A stretch of DNA of 64,000 bases, taken from CAVOEB01 sp965249645. GTDB lineage: Bacteria; Pseudomonadota; Alphaproteobacteria; UBA828; JAPUJA01. The notes under the pieces were generated by a model. That model did not search any database. It was not told the origin of the DNA and saw only the letters and a program-made list of their open reading frames with translations. Where the stretch lies: positions 124,001 through 188,000 of the forward strand of contig CBDFML010000010.1 of assembly GCA_965249645.1 (NCBI GenBank). The letters run 5' to 3'. Within the stretch, counting starts at the first letter, position 1. The number at the start of each line of letters is the position of its first letter. Made by a program: the position numbers and the translations under genes. Shown here one piece after another: positions 27,043 to 35,257 of this stretch.

Positions 27043-27807
27043 CTATTTCGCGGCGAGACGGATCGCGCCGTCGAGCCGGATGGTTTCGCCGTTCAAAATC
27101 GGGTTGCCGATGACGTGGAGCGCAAGCTCCGCGAACTCCTCGGGCTTGCCCAGGCGCTTGGGGAACACCGTCGTTGCGACCAGCGCATCCTGCACCTTTT
27201 CGGGCAGGGTCATCATCATGGGGGTTTCGAACAGACCCGGTGCAAAGCACAGGGTGCGGATACCGTGGCGCGCCAGCTCGCGGGCGACCGGCAGGGTAAG
27301 CGCGTGAACGCCGCCCTTGGACGCGGAATAGGCCGACTGGCCGACTTGGCCCTCGAAGGCCGCAATCGACGTGGTGGTGATCATGACGCCGCGCTCATCG
27401 TCATCGAGCGGGTCGAGCGCGGCCATATCGGCGGCGGCCAGGCGAATCGCGTTGAAGGTGCCGATCAGATTGATATTGACCACCCGACTGAATTTTTCGA
27501 GCGGCACCGGATTGCCCTCCTTGTCGACGATGAGGTAGCCGCTGGCGACGCCCGCACAGGCGACCAGCACGCGTGCGGGTCCGTTGGCGGCACGCAAGGC
27601 CGCAAAGGCTGCCTCCATTGCCGTGGCGTCGGCGACGTCCGCGGCTGCCGCGGTGCCGCCGGTCTCGTCCGCGATCGTGGCGAGCGCCTCGGCGTTGAGG
27701 TCGATCAGCCCGACTTTGGCGCCGGCGGACGCGAGCGCCCGAGCGGTGGCCGCACCCAATCCCGACGCGGCTCCGGTAACGATGGCGGTTTGTCCCTTGA
27801 GGTTCAT
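27043..27807 (-). CDS. SDR oxidoreductase, HSD10-like
   Basis: A 254-residue short-chain dehydrogenase. The NAD-binding loop is TGAASGLGAAT near residue 12, the acidic LIDLN after strand 2 points to NAD(H) preference, and the catalytic serine and Y-S-A-S-K are in TSIAAFEGQVGQSAYSASKGG. The overall sequence (LPVARELARHGIRTLCFAPGLFETPMM) resembles type II 3-hydroxyacyl-CoA dehydrogenases, which act in fatty-acid or branched-chain oxidation. It is the first gene of a probable two-gene unit with the metallopeptidase. The substrate call is by resemblance only. Confidence 0.88.
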   Translation of the reverse strand: MNLKGQTAIVTGAASGLGAATARALASAGAKVGLIDLNAEALATIADETGGTAAAADVADATAMEAAFAALRAANGPARVLVACAGVASGYLIVDKEGNPVPLEKFSRVVNINLIGTFNAIRLAAADMAALDPLDDDERGVMITTTSIAAFEGQVGQSAYSASKGGVHALTLPVARELARHGIRTLCFAPGLFETPMMMTLPEKVQDALVATTVFPKRLGKPEEFAELALHVIGNPILNGETIRLDGAIRLAAK

Positions 27808-27921
27808 CTCACAAGTCTCCTGTCCCGGCGTGGTGGCTGCCGTGTTTTAGCAGAGCTCCGTGGCCGTTGCGACCGTTGCGTGCCCCGGACGATGCGCAGC
27901 CGCGCCCGATGGGCGGAGGGG

Positions 27922-28848
27922 CTAGCCCGGCGGGTTGAGGGGATCGTCCTTGTGGGCGCTCAGTACCCTGGCGCGGCCCTTGATCGCCTCGCGCCGGGCG
28001 ATGTAGACGCTGCTTGCAATGATGATGGCCCCGCCGATCCAGGTCATCGCATCGGGCACCTCGAGAAAGACGACGTAGCCGATCATCGCAACGAAGGGCA
28101 GGCGCACGAAATCGAGCGATGCGACCGCGCTGGCCTCAGCCAATGACAAGCTGCGCGCCATGCTCAGGTGGGCGGCGGTAGCCAGCGCGCCCAGCGCGAC
28201 GAGCCAGGCAAACTCGTTCCAGCCCGGAGTTTGCCACACCGCAAGCGCCGGGCCGAGGGAGAGCGGTGTCATGATCAGCACCTGGTAAAAGACGATTGTG
28301 CTGGGTGAATCGGTGCGTGCGAGCATCTTGATGAAGTTCATCGAGAGGGCGAAGCCCAGCGCCGAGCTCAGCGCCAGGATGGGACCCAGGCCGATTTCGA
28401 TAGCGCCCGGCTGGAGGATTACGATGACACCCGCGAAGCCCACGATGGTGGCGCCCCAGCGGTGGATGCCGGGGCGTTCATGGAGCAGGATGATCGCCAC
28501 GATCATGGCAAACAGCGGCACGGTAAAATTGAGCGCCACCGCCGGCGCCAGCGGCATGATGCTGATTGCGTAGAACCACCCGGACATTGCCGACAGCCCA
28601 ATGACGGCGCGCAGTGCGTGTAATTTCGGGCGCGTCGTGCGCACGGGAGACCAGCCGTGGCGAAACACCCAGGGCAGGATGAGGACGAGGCTGACCCAGT
28701 TACGAAAAAAGACGATCTCGAAGGGCGAGATAGCCGGGTCGGCCACGGTCGAGAGATGGCGGATGATGCCTGACATGGCCGAGAAGCACAGGCAGCTCAG
28801 CACCATATAGAGCGCCCCTTCGAGGGGCCGAGACTGGGAAGGGGCCAT
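27922..28848 (-). CDS. EamA/DMT-family transporter
   Basis: A 308-residue inner-membrane protein with about ten hydrophobic segments arranged as two EamA halves (first half MVLSCLCFSAMSGIIRHLS..., second half GPILALSSALGFALSMNFI...). Such drug/metabolite transporters move small metabolites, often outward. Conserved elements include the second-segment F-x-R-N-W and the end-of-half G-x-x-L-I-V-like segments. The start at 28848 is two bases after the stop of the upstream TPR gene, so the two are almost certainly cotranscribed. The longer upstream frame is antisense shadow. The substrate is unknown. Confidence 0.88.
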   Translation of the reverse strand: MAPSQSRPLEGALYMVLSCLCFSAMSGIIRHLSTVADPAISPFEIVFFRNWVSLVLILPWVFRHGWSPVRTTRPKLHALRAVIGLSAMSGWFYAISIMPLAPAVALNFTVPLFAMIVAIILLHERPGIHRWGATIVGFAGVIVILQPGAIEIGLGPILALSSALGFALSMNFIKMLARTDSPSTIVFYQVLIMTPLSLGPALAVWQTPGWNEFAWLVALGALATAAHLSMARSLSLAEASAVASLDFVRLPFVAMIGYVVFLEVPDAMTWIGGAIIIASSVYIARREAIKGRARVLSAHKDDPLNPPG

Positions 28849-28850
28849 GC

Positions 28851-30638
28851 TCAGAGCCTGTCGAATGCAACGAGCGTGGCGGCAGCCTTGCTCAGAACCC
28901 GGGCCCGGGCCCACGGGTTTTCGATCGGTCGTATGGCGTCGAGCACCTCGTGGAGAATCTTGTGCGCGCTGGTCAGGTCGCCGTCCCGCGCCTGGGCGCG
29001 GGCGAGGTCGGTCAGGATGAACAGCCGGTCGACGGTGTTGGTGATGCCGCGCGCCGCGGCAAGGGCCTGACGGCGCAGGGCGGCGGCGCGCTCGCCCTCG
29101 CCTTCGGAGGCGCTCAAGGTCGCAACGGTCCATAGGGTCTGGACCCGCAAGCGGTCGTCCGAAATGCCCGCGACCAGGCCGAGCGCCGGCTCGATCTCGC
29201 CTGCTACCGCCTGGACGATGGCGACGACGCTCATGGTGTAGGTGTGGGCATAGCCGAACTCGACCAATTCGATGGTTTCATAGGCAGAATCGAAATCACC
29301 ATTTTCAGCTTCGGCAATGGCGATGCGGCTGAGCGCCTGGAATCGGTCCGCGCGATCGTCGATGGTTTCGATCAGCGCCACGGCGTTCGCGAGCAACCGG
29401 CCCGTGTGCCGCGTCTCGCCCGCTTTCGCGTAGACCCGGGCCAGGTTCGCGTATGCCGTCGCCAGCCCGGCGGCATCCTCGATCAACACGAGGGTATCGT
29501 CGGCGCCCGTAGCGTCACCCGCTTCGAATTGTGCCAGTGCCAGCTCGGCCAAGGCCCAGCTGCGGTGCTTGGCGATCTGGATTGTCCGGGCCTGGGTCAC
29601 GGCCTCGTCCAGGGTGGTGTACGCGGCGGCACTGTCGCCGCGGGCCTGTTCGGCCAGGGCGATGGCCATGAGTACCGGAACGCGGGCCTCAGGCTTATCA
29701 ATCCGGGTAATCGTCTCGCTCGCTGCCTCGATGTCACCGGACCGTGCCTGGGCGACGGCGATATCGCTGTAGCTGTCGGCGCGAACCGCGCCCTCCGGAA
29801 TCCGTGCTGCCGTCGCCAGTGCCTCGTCAAGTCGGCTGGACTCGACGAGGGAGAGCGCGATGCTGCCGAGCGCCGTGACGATCGAGCGTGGATCCTCGAT
29901 CATCAGGGCGGCGGCGATGGCAGTTTCGAGTGGCCCGATGGCGGCTTGCGACACCACGATCTCGCTCAGCGCCCAATCGCGAAAGTCCGCGCGCTCGATC
30001 TTGGGCACGGACACCAGAGCCTCCGTCAGCAGGCAGCCGGGCGTCGGCTGGGCAAAGCACAACGCGGTGGCCTGGTCCGGGGATGCGGTTTCATCGGACT
30101 TGGGCAGCACGGCGAGGTCGCGACCTTCGTTCCAGCCCTCGCCGAAGCTTTCGTCGAGCGCGTCGCGAGCTTCCTTCATCTGCTCACGGCGGGTTTCTTC
30201 GAGGCTGTGCACCAGTTCCTGGGCCATGCCGGCCGAGGATTCCAGATGGATCAGGACGTCCTGGGTGGCTTCGCCCGTGATCGGAAGGCCGACGGATTTT
30301 TCGTAGGCGCGAATCGCTTCCGCGGTTTCGAGATCGAGCCGGCCGTCTGTGGTGCCCTGATAGAGGCCGATCGCCGCGAGGCGGCGCTGGACTTGGCTAA
30401 CCAGACGGACAAACCAACCCGAATTCGACTCCGTCGACTCGATCTCCACCTCATTGCGCGCCGCGACGCGAAACTCCCCGGTGCTGGCGCCAGGTTGGCG
30501 CATCGCCGGAGCATCCGGTTCGGGCAATGCCGTCGCGCCGGACGGGGCGGACGCCAGCACGACCAGCACGGGGGCCAGCGCCACCACGGCGGCCACGCGA
30601 GCGAACCGGATCGATGGGACAAACGCACCAGGCAACAT
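28851..30638 (-). CDS. Exported TPR protein with peptidoglycan-binding domain
   Basis: A 595-residue protein with a signal peptide (FARVAAVVALAPVLVVLASAPSGATA). A peptidoglycan-binding-1 domain follows near residues 80-135 (VQRRLAAIGLYQGTTDGRLDLETAEAIRAYEKSVGL, here abbreviated by its ends). The remaining 400 residues are helical repeats of about 35 residues, each with A-x-A-Q-A-x-x-G-D/E and an I-E/D-D-P pattern, a TPR-like array. It should sit in the periplasm on the cell wall and act as a scaffold or damage-sensing factor (inference). It forms an operon with the EamA transporter. Two stray cysteines (LCFAQPTPGC) could form a disulfide. Confidence 0.78.
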   Translation of the reverse strand: MLPGAFVPSIRFARVAAVVALAPVLVVLASAPSGATALPEPDAPAMRQPGASTGEFRVAARNEVEIESTESNSGWFVRLVSQVQRRLAAIGLYQGTTDGRLDLETAEAIRAYEKSVGLPITGEATQDVLIHLESSAGMAQELVHSLEETRREQMKEARDALDESFGEGWNEGRDLAVLPKSDETASPDQATALCFAQPTPGCLLTEALVSVPKIERADFRDWALSEIVVSQAAIGPLETAIAAALMIEDPRSIVTALGSIALSLVESSRLDEALATAARIPEGAVRADSYSDIAVAQARSGDIEAASETITRIDKPEARVPVLMAIALAEQARGDSAAAYTTLDEAVTQARTIQIAKHRSWALAELALAQFEAGDATGADDTLVLIEDAAGLATAYANLARVYAKAGETRHTGRLLANAVALIETIDDRADRFQALSRIAIAEAENGDFDSAYETIELVEFGYAHTYTMSVVAIVQAVAGEIEPALGLVAGISDDRLRVQTLWTVATLSASEGEGERAAALRRQALAAARGITNTVDRLFILTDLARAQARDGDLTSAHKILHEVLDAIRPIENPWARARVLSKAAATLVAFDRL

Positions 30639-30822
30639 GAACCAATCCAGTCAAACAACGAAAGACCGGCAACCCGCGAGGGCTGCGTCGATGTCCAGTA
30701 GAGTGTATCACCGGTGCACGGCGCCGTCGGTGCCGGCGTATGCCCTTGCCCGGCTTGACCTTGCCCGGCGGGGTCGGCATCCTCGCGGCTCGCGTTCAAG
30801 TCACTTCTCGGGAGTTCGTCCG

Positions 30823-32304
30823 ATTGCTGTCGTAGGCGTCGATATCGGGACGCGGAGTCTCAAGGCCATCGTCATGAGCGATGCCCTCGAGTTGCTGGGC
30901 CAGGCTCTCGAGACCTATGAGACCCGTTACCCCCGGCCCGGCTGGGCCGAGCAGGACGCGGCACGGTGGGAGGCCGCGTTGCCGCGCGCGATTGCGGCCG
31001 CACTCGAGGCCGCGGGCGAGTCCAGGGACGCGGTTCGCGCCGTCGGCCTGAGCGGCCAGCTCGACGGCTGCCTTGCAGTGGACCGCGCCGGTCACGCCAT
31101 CACCCCGTGCCTGATCTGGATGGATCGGCGCGCGGCCGCGGAAATCGTCGGATTGTCCGCCACCCAGGTGCGCGATGTAAGCGGCGTGACGCTCGATCCC
31201 TCGCACATGGCCGCGAAGATACGCTGGCTGCTGCGTCATCACCCGGAGGCCCGGCACGCGGCCTGCTTTCACCAGGCGGTCTCCTACATGGTCAGTCGCC
31301 TGACCGGGGAGCATGTTTACGATCACGGCCTCGCGTCGACCACCATGCTCTATTCGCTCAAGACCCGAGGCTACGACAACGCCCTGCTCGACGCCTTCGA
31401 GGTGGAGCCGGGCCGATTGCCCGCGATTGCCGATGCCGGCTCGCCCGCCGGGCCCTTGAGCACGGCCGGCGCCGAGCTGTGCGGCCTGCCTGCGGGAATC
31501 CCCGTCGCGGTCGGCACGGGCGACGATTTCGCGGGGCCGCTGGGAGCGGGCATCGTTGCCCCCGGCACGGCGGTGGCGTCGCTGGGAACGGCCGAAGTGG
31601 TCGGCGCATTGCACGGCGCACCGGTCATCGACAAGACGGGCCTGGTGGAAACCCACGCCTACCCGGGCCAGAGCTTCTATATCGAGAACCCCGGCTGGCT
31701 CTCGGGTGGCGCGCTGGTCTGGTTCGCCGGAACCTTCGGGCTGGATGGGGTCGACGCAATCGACCTCCTGGCAGCAGACGCGGCGCCCGGTTGCGAGGGT
31801 GTAAGCTTCCTGCCTGCGCTGAGCGGCGCCATGACGCCGGAATGGAACCCCGCGGCACGCGGCTGTTTTTACGGCCTGACGCCCAGCCACGGGCTGGGCC
31901 ATTTTGCCCGCGCGCTTCACGAGGCCAATGCCTTTGCCATGGCCGATGTGCTCGACCGGTTGCGTGGCCTAGGTGTGAATGTCGACGCCGTCCGTCTCAT
32001 CGGCGGCGGCGCGCAAAGTACGGTGCAGGCCGAAATTCGGGCCGCCGTTGCGGGTGCGCCGGTCGAGCTGCCGGTTCACCAGCACACCACGCCCATCGGT
32101 GCGGCGATGCTGGGCGCGCTGGCTGCAGGGCTGATCCCCGACATGGAAAGCGCGGCCCGGCGCGTGGGCGGGAGCGCCGCCGTGATCGAGCCCGACCCGG
32201 CCAATGCTGCACCGTTGGCCGAGGCGCGGGCGCGAGGCCGGGCGCTGTACGAAACCCTGCGTCCGTTGTTTGCGGGCGAGGGCGACGACCCGGACCGGTC
32301 ATGA
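30823..32304 (+). CDS. FGGY-family carbohydrate kinase, apparent ATT start
   Basis: A 493-residue kinase of the xylulokinase/glycerol-kinase family. The N-terminal phosphate loop GVDIGTRSLKA, the substrate-side LIWMDRRAA, GTGDDFAGPLGAG near 231 and the C-terminal ATP loop LIGGGAQS near 392 are all present. No ATG, GTG or TTG stands at the expected start. An ATT at 30823 lies eight bases after GGGAG (30810-30814), exactly where family members begin; the first ATG would remove the phosphate loop. GTG 30730 is an alternative that adds 31 unconserved residues. It is the first gene of a three-gene operon, overlapping the next gene by four bases. The sugar or polyol substrate is unknown. Confidence 0.85.
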   Translation: MAVVGVDIGTRSLKAIVMSDALELLGQALETYETRYPRPGWAEQDAARWEAALPRAIAAALEAAGESRDAVRAVGLSGQLDGCLAVDRAGHAITPCLIWMDRRAAAEIVGLSATQVRDVSGVTLDPSHMAAKIRWLLRHHPEARHAACFHQAVSYMVSRLTGEHVYDHGLASTTMLYSLKTRGYDNALLDAFEVEPGRLPAIADAGSPAGPLSTAGAELCGLPAGIPVAVGTGDDFAGPLGAGIVAPGTAVASLGTAEVVGALHGAPVIDKTGLVETHAYPGQSFYIENPGWLSGGALVWFAGTFGLDGVDAIDLLAADAAPGCEGVSFLPALSGAMTPEWNPAARGCFYGLTPSHGLGHFARALHEANAFAMADVLDRLRGLGVNVDAVRLIGGGAQSTVQAEIRAAVAGAPVELPVHQHTTPIGAAMLGALAAGLIPDMESAARRVGGSAAVIEPDPANAAPLAEARARGRALYETLRPLFAGEGDDPDRS

Positions 32305-33596
32305 GCGAGGCGATCCTCGACCGGTTGCTCGCGGGAGACTTCGCGGATCCGGACGGCGGCGCGCCGTTGTCGGTGGCGACGCGGACGGTGGTCATCGGCA
32401 GCGGGCTCGCCGACGAGGCCGCGGACCGCGTCAAGGACCTGGAGCTGGGCGGGCGGCTTGCCGTCGTCTGCGACGACATCACCGCGGAGGTTCTGGGCGA
32501 ACGCGTCGCCCATGCGCTGGGCTCGATCGCATCGGTCGAGACAATCAACCTCGGTGCGGCACCCCACACGGACGATGAGACCGTGGACCGGCTGTGCAAC
32601 GCGAGCGCGCAGGCCGACGGGTTGATTGCCGTCGGCTCGGGCACGATTAACGATGTGTGCAAGGCGGCGGCGCGAGCGGGGAACAAGCCGTACGCGGTGT
32701 TCGGCACGGCGCCGTCGATGAACGGCTACACCTCGGTCACCGCTGCGATCACCGTGGCGGGCCTGAAAAAAACCGTGCCCGGTGTTGCGGCGCGCGGGGT
32801 ATTTCTCGACCTCGACGTGCTGGCCGCAGCGCCGGCGCGCATGATCCGTGCCGGGCTTGGCGACAGCCTGTGCCGGACGACCTGCCAGACCGACTGGCGC
32901 CTCGCGCAGGCGGTGTGCGGCGTGCCCTATCGCGAAGCGCCGTTTGCCCTGCTCGCCGACGACGAGCCGGGGTTGTTCGCAGAACCCGAGGCGTTGCTCT
33001 CTGGCGACCGGGCGGCGATGACCCGGCTCGCGCACACCCTGGTGCTCTCGGGCTTCGGCATGGCGATCTGCGCGGGCAGCGAGCCCGCCAGCGAGGGCGA
33101 GCACCTGATTGCCCATTACGGCGACATGCTGCTGCCCGCGGATTGCCCCCAACCGTTGCACGGCGAGATCGTCGGGGTTGCGACCCTGACCATGGCACGA
33201 CTGCACGAATCGCTGCTGGCGGAGCCGCCCCGGGTGGCGCCGAGCTCAGTGAGCGAAGCGGACATCATGGCCCGGTTCGGTTCGGCGCTGGGCGCGTTGT
33301 GCTGGGAGCAGTTCTCACCGAAGCGGCTCGATCGGGCGGCAGCGGATGCACTGAACGATCGGCTTGCGGCGGAGTGGACGGGCATCGCGGCCCGGCTTGC
33401 CGAGGTCCACAGGCCGGCATCCGTGCTGGAAGAGGTGTTGCGCCGTGCGGGGGCGCCCACAAAACCCGAAGAGGCAGGGTGGCCTGCACCCTTCTATCGG
33501 GACGCCGTTCTGCACGCCCGCGAGATTCGCAACCGCTACACGGCGCTTGACCTTGCCGGCGATGCCGGGCGGCTCAGCGAGATCGCCGATGACTGA
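32301..33596 (+). CDS. Glycerol-1-phosphate-type dehydrogenase (AraM/EgsA-like)
   Basis: A 431-residue member of the iron-containing/glycerol dehydrogenase superfamily. The nucleotide loop GSGTINDVCKAAA and the family hallmark APSMNGYTSVTAAI are present. Likely metal ligands are the aspartate in AGLGDSLC (near 187), the histidine in GEHLIAH (near 269) and the histidine in PLHGEIVG (near 287). It should interconvert a glycerol- or polyol-phosphate and a keto-phosphate using NAD(P)H. It is translationally coupled to the kinase (ATGA overlap) and overlaps the HAD gene by eight bases. Bacterial homologues include AraM of arabinose operons; whether the substrate here is glycerol-1-phosphate is not known. 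Confidence 0.85.
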   Translation: MSEAILDRLLAGDFADPDGGAPLSVATRTVVIGSGLADEAADRVKDLELGGRLAVVCDDITAEVLGERVAHALGSIASVETINLGAAPHTDDETVDRLCNASAQADGLIAVGSGTINDVCKAAARAGNKPYAVFGTAPSMNGYTSVTAAITVAGLKKTVPGVAARGVFLDLDVLAAAPARMIRAGLGDSLCRTTCQTDWRLAQAVCGVPYREAPFALLADDEPGLFAEPEALLSGDRAAMTRLAHTLVLSGFGMAICAGSEPASEGEHLIAHYGDMLLPADCPQPLHGEIVGVATLTMARLHESLLAEPPRVAPSSVSEADIMARFGSALGALCWEQFSPKRLDRAAADALNDRLAAEWTGIAARLAEVHRPASVLEEVLRRAGAPTKPEEAGWPAPFYRDAVLHAREIRNRYTALDLAGDAGRLSEIADD

Positions 33597-34419
33597 GCCC
33601 GGTGCCGGCCTGCGAGCGCTGCGCACCCTGCCCAGGACGGCGCGCCGCCGGTTGCGCGTGCTGTTGACCGATATCGACGGCACGATCACCGAGGGTGCGC
33701 GGGTACCCGCTGCCGCCTACAGTGCGCTCGAAGCTCTGCGGGCCACAGGCCTGATCATGATCCCCGTAACCGGCCGCCCGGCGGGCTGGTGCGACATGAT
33801 CGCGCGCAGCTGGCCGGTCGACGGCGTGGTTGGCGAAAACGGCGCGCTGTGGTTTCGCTACGACGCGAGGCGCCGGCGCATGGAGCGGCGCTACTGGCTG
33901 AGCGAGGCCGAGCGGGCGGCGGCCCGTCGCAAGCTCGCGCGGCTCGAGCGCAAAATTCTCGCCGCGGTGCCGGGAGCGGCGCCGGCCGCGGATCAGCCCT
34001 ACCGTGAGACCGACCTCGCCATCGATATCAGCGAAGACGTGCGTCCGCTGGGGCCGAAGGCAGTGGGGCGGATCCTGGCGCTGTTCGAGAACGCCGGCGC
34101 ACGGGCCAAACTCAGCTCGATCCACGTCAACGGCTGGTTCGGCGATTTCGACAAGCTCGCCATGACCCGCCGACTGCTCGCGGAAGGCTTCGGGATCGAT
34201 GCGGACAAGGCGAGGGACGATATCCTGTTTGTCGGCGATTCGCCCAACGACGTCCCGATGTTCGCGCATTTTCCGCTCTCGGTGGGGGTCGCCAACATTC
34301 GCGGCTTTGCGGGTCGCCTGGAGGCGGAACCCGCCTTCGTGACACGACGCTCCGGGGCTGCGGGATTTGCCGAATTGGGCCGCGCCCTGCTAGCCGCGCG
34401 GCGTACCCTGCGCTCTTGA
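33589..34419 (+). CDS. HAD-IIB-type sugar phosphatase
   Basis: A 276-residue haloacid-dehalogenase phosphatase. Motif I is LLTDIDGTITEG near residue 28, motif II VTGR near 59, and motif IV VGDSPNDVPMF near 215; a large cap domain lies between, as in MPGP/Cof-type enzymes. It probably dephosphorylates the product of the upstream kinase/dehydrogenase pair or clears a toxic sugar-phosphate (inference). The start at 33589 overlaps the dehydrogenase gene. Its stop codon overlaps the -35 box of the next heat-shock promoter, so the operon ends right there without a visible hairpin terminator. Confidence 0.87.
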   Translation: MTEPGAGLRALRTLPRTARRRLRVLLTDIDGTITEGARVPAAAYSALEALRATGLIMIPVTGRPAGWCDMIARSWPVDGVVGENGALWFRYDARRRRMERRYWLSEAERAAARRKLARLERKILAAVPGAAPAADQPYRETDLAIDISEDVRPLGPKAVGRILALFENAGARAKLSSIHVNGWFGDFDKLAMTRRLLAEGFGIDADKARDDILFVGDSPNDVPMFAHFPLSVGVANIRGFAGRLEAEPAFVTRRSGAAGFAELGRALLAARRTLRS

Positions 34420-34442
34420 ATATTCTGACCTGATCCCCACAT
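34415..34442 (+). promoter_or_regulatory. Sigma-32-type heat-shock promoter
   Basis: CTTGAAT (34415-34421) is separated by 13 bases from CCCCACAT (34435-34442). This is very close to the enterobacterial RpoH consensus CTTGAAA / CCCCATnT. It lies directly ahead of the Hsp20 gene; transcription from about 34449 would give a leader of some 117 bases. Confidence 0.7.
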
Positions 34443-34448
34443 CACGAG

Positions 34449-34565
34449 TGCGTCCCTCGCGGGTGCCGCAGCGTGCGGGCCAGCACCGGGATGCAGCTAC
34501 CGTCGGGATGCCGCTGCTCGGATTCCGGCACGTCGGACTTGCTCCAACCGAGGAGGAGACGGGCG
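34449..34565 (+). promoter_or_regulatory. ROSE-like RNA thermometer in the Hsp20 leader
   Basis: The leader ends in TTGCTCC (34539-34545), six loop bases, and GGAGGAG (34552-34558), which is the ribosome site of the Hsp20 gene. The helix pairs CTCC with GGAG, leaves a G opposite a G (34541 and 34556), then resumes U-A. A UUGCU box with a G-G opposition against the Shine-Dalgarno is the hallmark of ROSE elements controlling small heat-shock genes in alphaproteobacteria. GC-rich sequence upstream can form the accessory hairpins. Melting on heating would free translation. Confidence 0.72.
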
Positions 34566-34985
34566 ATGACACGTCTATCTGTTTTCGACAGCCCCATGCT
34601 GCTCGGGTTCGACCATGTCGAACGCATGATCGAGCGGATGAATTCGAGCGGCGGCGACGGCTATCCGCCGTACAACATCGTGCAGTTGGGCGAACGGGGC
34701 TTTCGAGTCAGTCTGGCGGTGGCCGGATTCTCCCGTGACGAGCTCAGCATTTCGCTCGACGATCGCCAGCTGCTCATCGAGGGCAAGCAGTCAGCCGACG
34801 ACGACGGCGCCATCTATCTCCATCATGGGATCGCCGCGCGTCAATTCCGGCGTCAATTCCTCCTCGCCGACGGGCTCGAGGTAACCGGCGCCTCGCTCGA
34901 TGCGGGGCTGCTCCATATCGATCTTGCACGGCCTGAGCCGCAAAACACCACACGCAGTATCGAGATCCGGCAGGGCCGATCGTGA
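34566..34985 (+). CDS. Small heat-shock protein (Hsp20/IbpA type)
   Basis: A 139-residue alpha-crystallin-family chaperone. It begins with LSVFDSPMLLGFDHVERMIERM, an IbpA-like N-terminus. The alpha-crystallin core follows: YPPYNIVQLGERGFRVSLAV, then LLIEGKQ, then GIAARQFRRQFLLADGLEV, and a C-terminal part with LLHIDLARPEP. It should hold unfolding proteins for refolding by DnaK/ClpB. The start at 34566 follows GGAGGAG and is the one controlled by the thermometer hairpin; upstream in-frame methionines are noise. It is followed by a DUF1150 gene, the arrangement usual in this class. Confidence 0.93.
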   Translation: MTRLSVFDSPMLLGFDHVERMIERMNSSGGDGYPPYNIVQLGERGFRVSLAVAGFSRDELSISLDDRQLLIEGKQSADDDGAIYLHHGIAARQFRRQFLLADGLEVTGASLDAGLLHIDLARPEPQNTTRSIEIRQGRS

Positions 34986-35008
34986 GCACGACGAAAGGAG
35001 AAAACGAG

Positions 35009-35230
35009 ATGATCTGGATGGACAACAACAGTTATACGAAAATGGCAGACGACGCCTTCGCAGCGCTCGGCACCGCCGAGATGGCCTATATCAAGATCGT
35101 GCGCAAGGGCGAGACGGAGCTGTTCGAAGTGCACGGTGCTGACGGAGCGGTGATGGGAATTCTCGAGAATCCCGACACGGCCGTGGCGGCGGTGCTGCAG
35201 CACGACATGGTGCCCCTGCGGGTGCACTAG
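35009..35230 (+). CDS. DUF1150-family small protein
   Basis: A 73-residue protein starting MIWMDNNSYTKMADDAF, with YIKIVRKGETELFEVHGADG and LQHDMVPLRVH at the end; these are the hallmarks of DUF1150. Its function is unknown, but it very often follows Hsp20 genes in alphaproteobacteria. It starts 23 bases after the Hsp20 stop behind a clear AAAGGAG, so it should be on the same heat-induced transcript. Unlike the Hsp20 gene, its ribosome site is not in an obvious hairpin. Confidence 0.88.
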   Translation: MIWMDNNSYTKMADDAFAALGTAEMAYIKIVRKGETELFEVHGADGAVMGILENPDTAVAAVLQHDMVPLRVH

Positions 35231-35257
35231 ATCCGTAGGTGGCGCGCGGGCTGGCTG

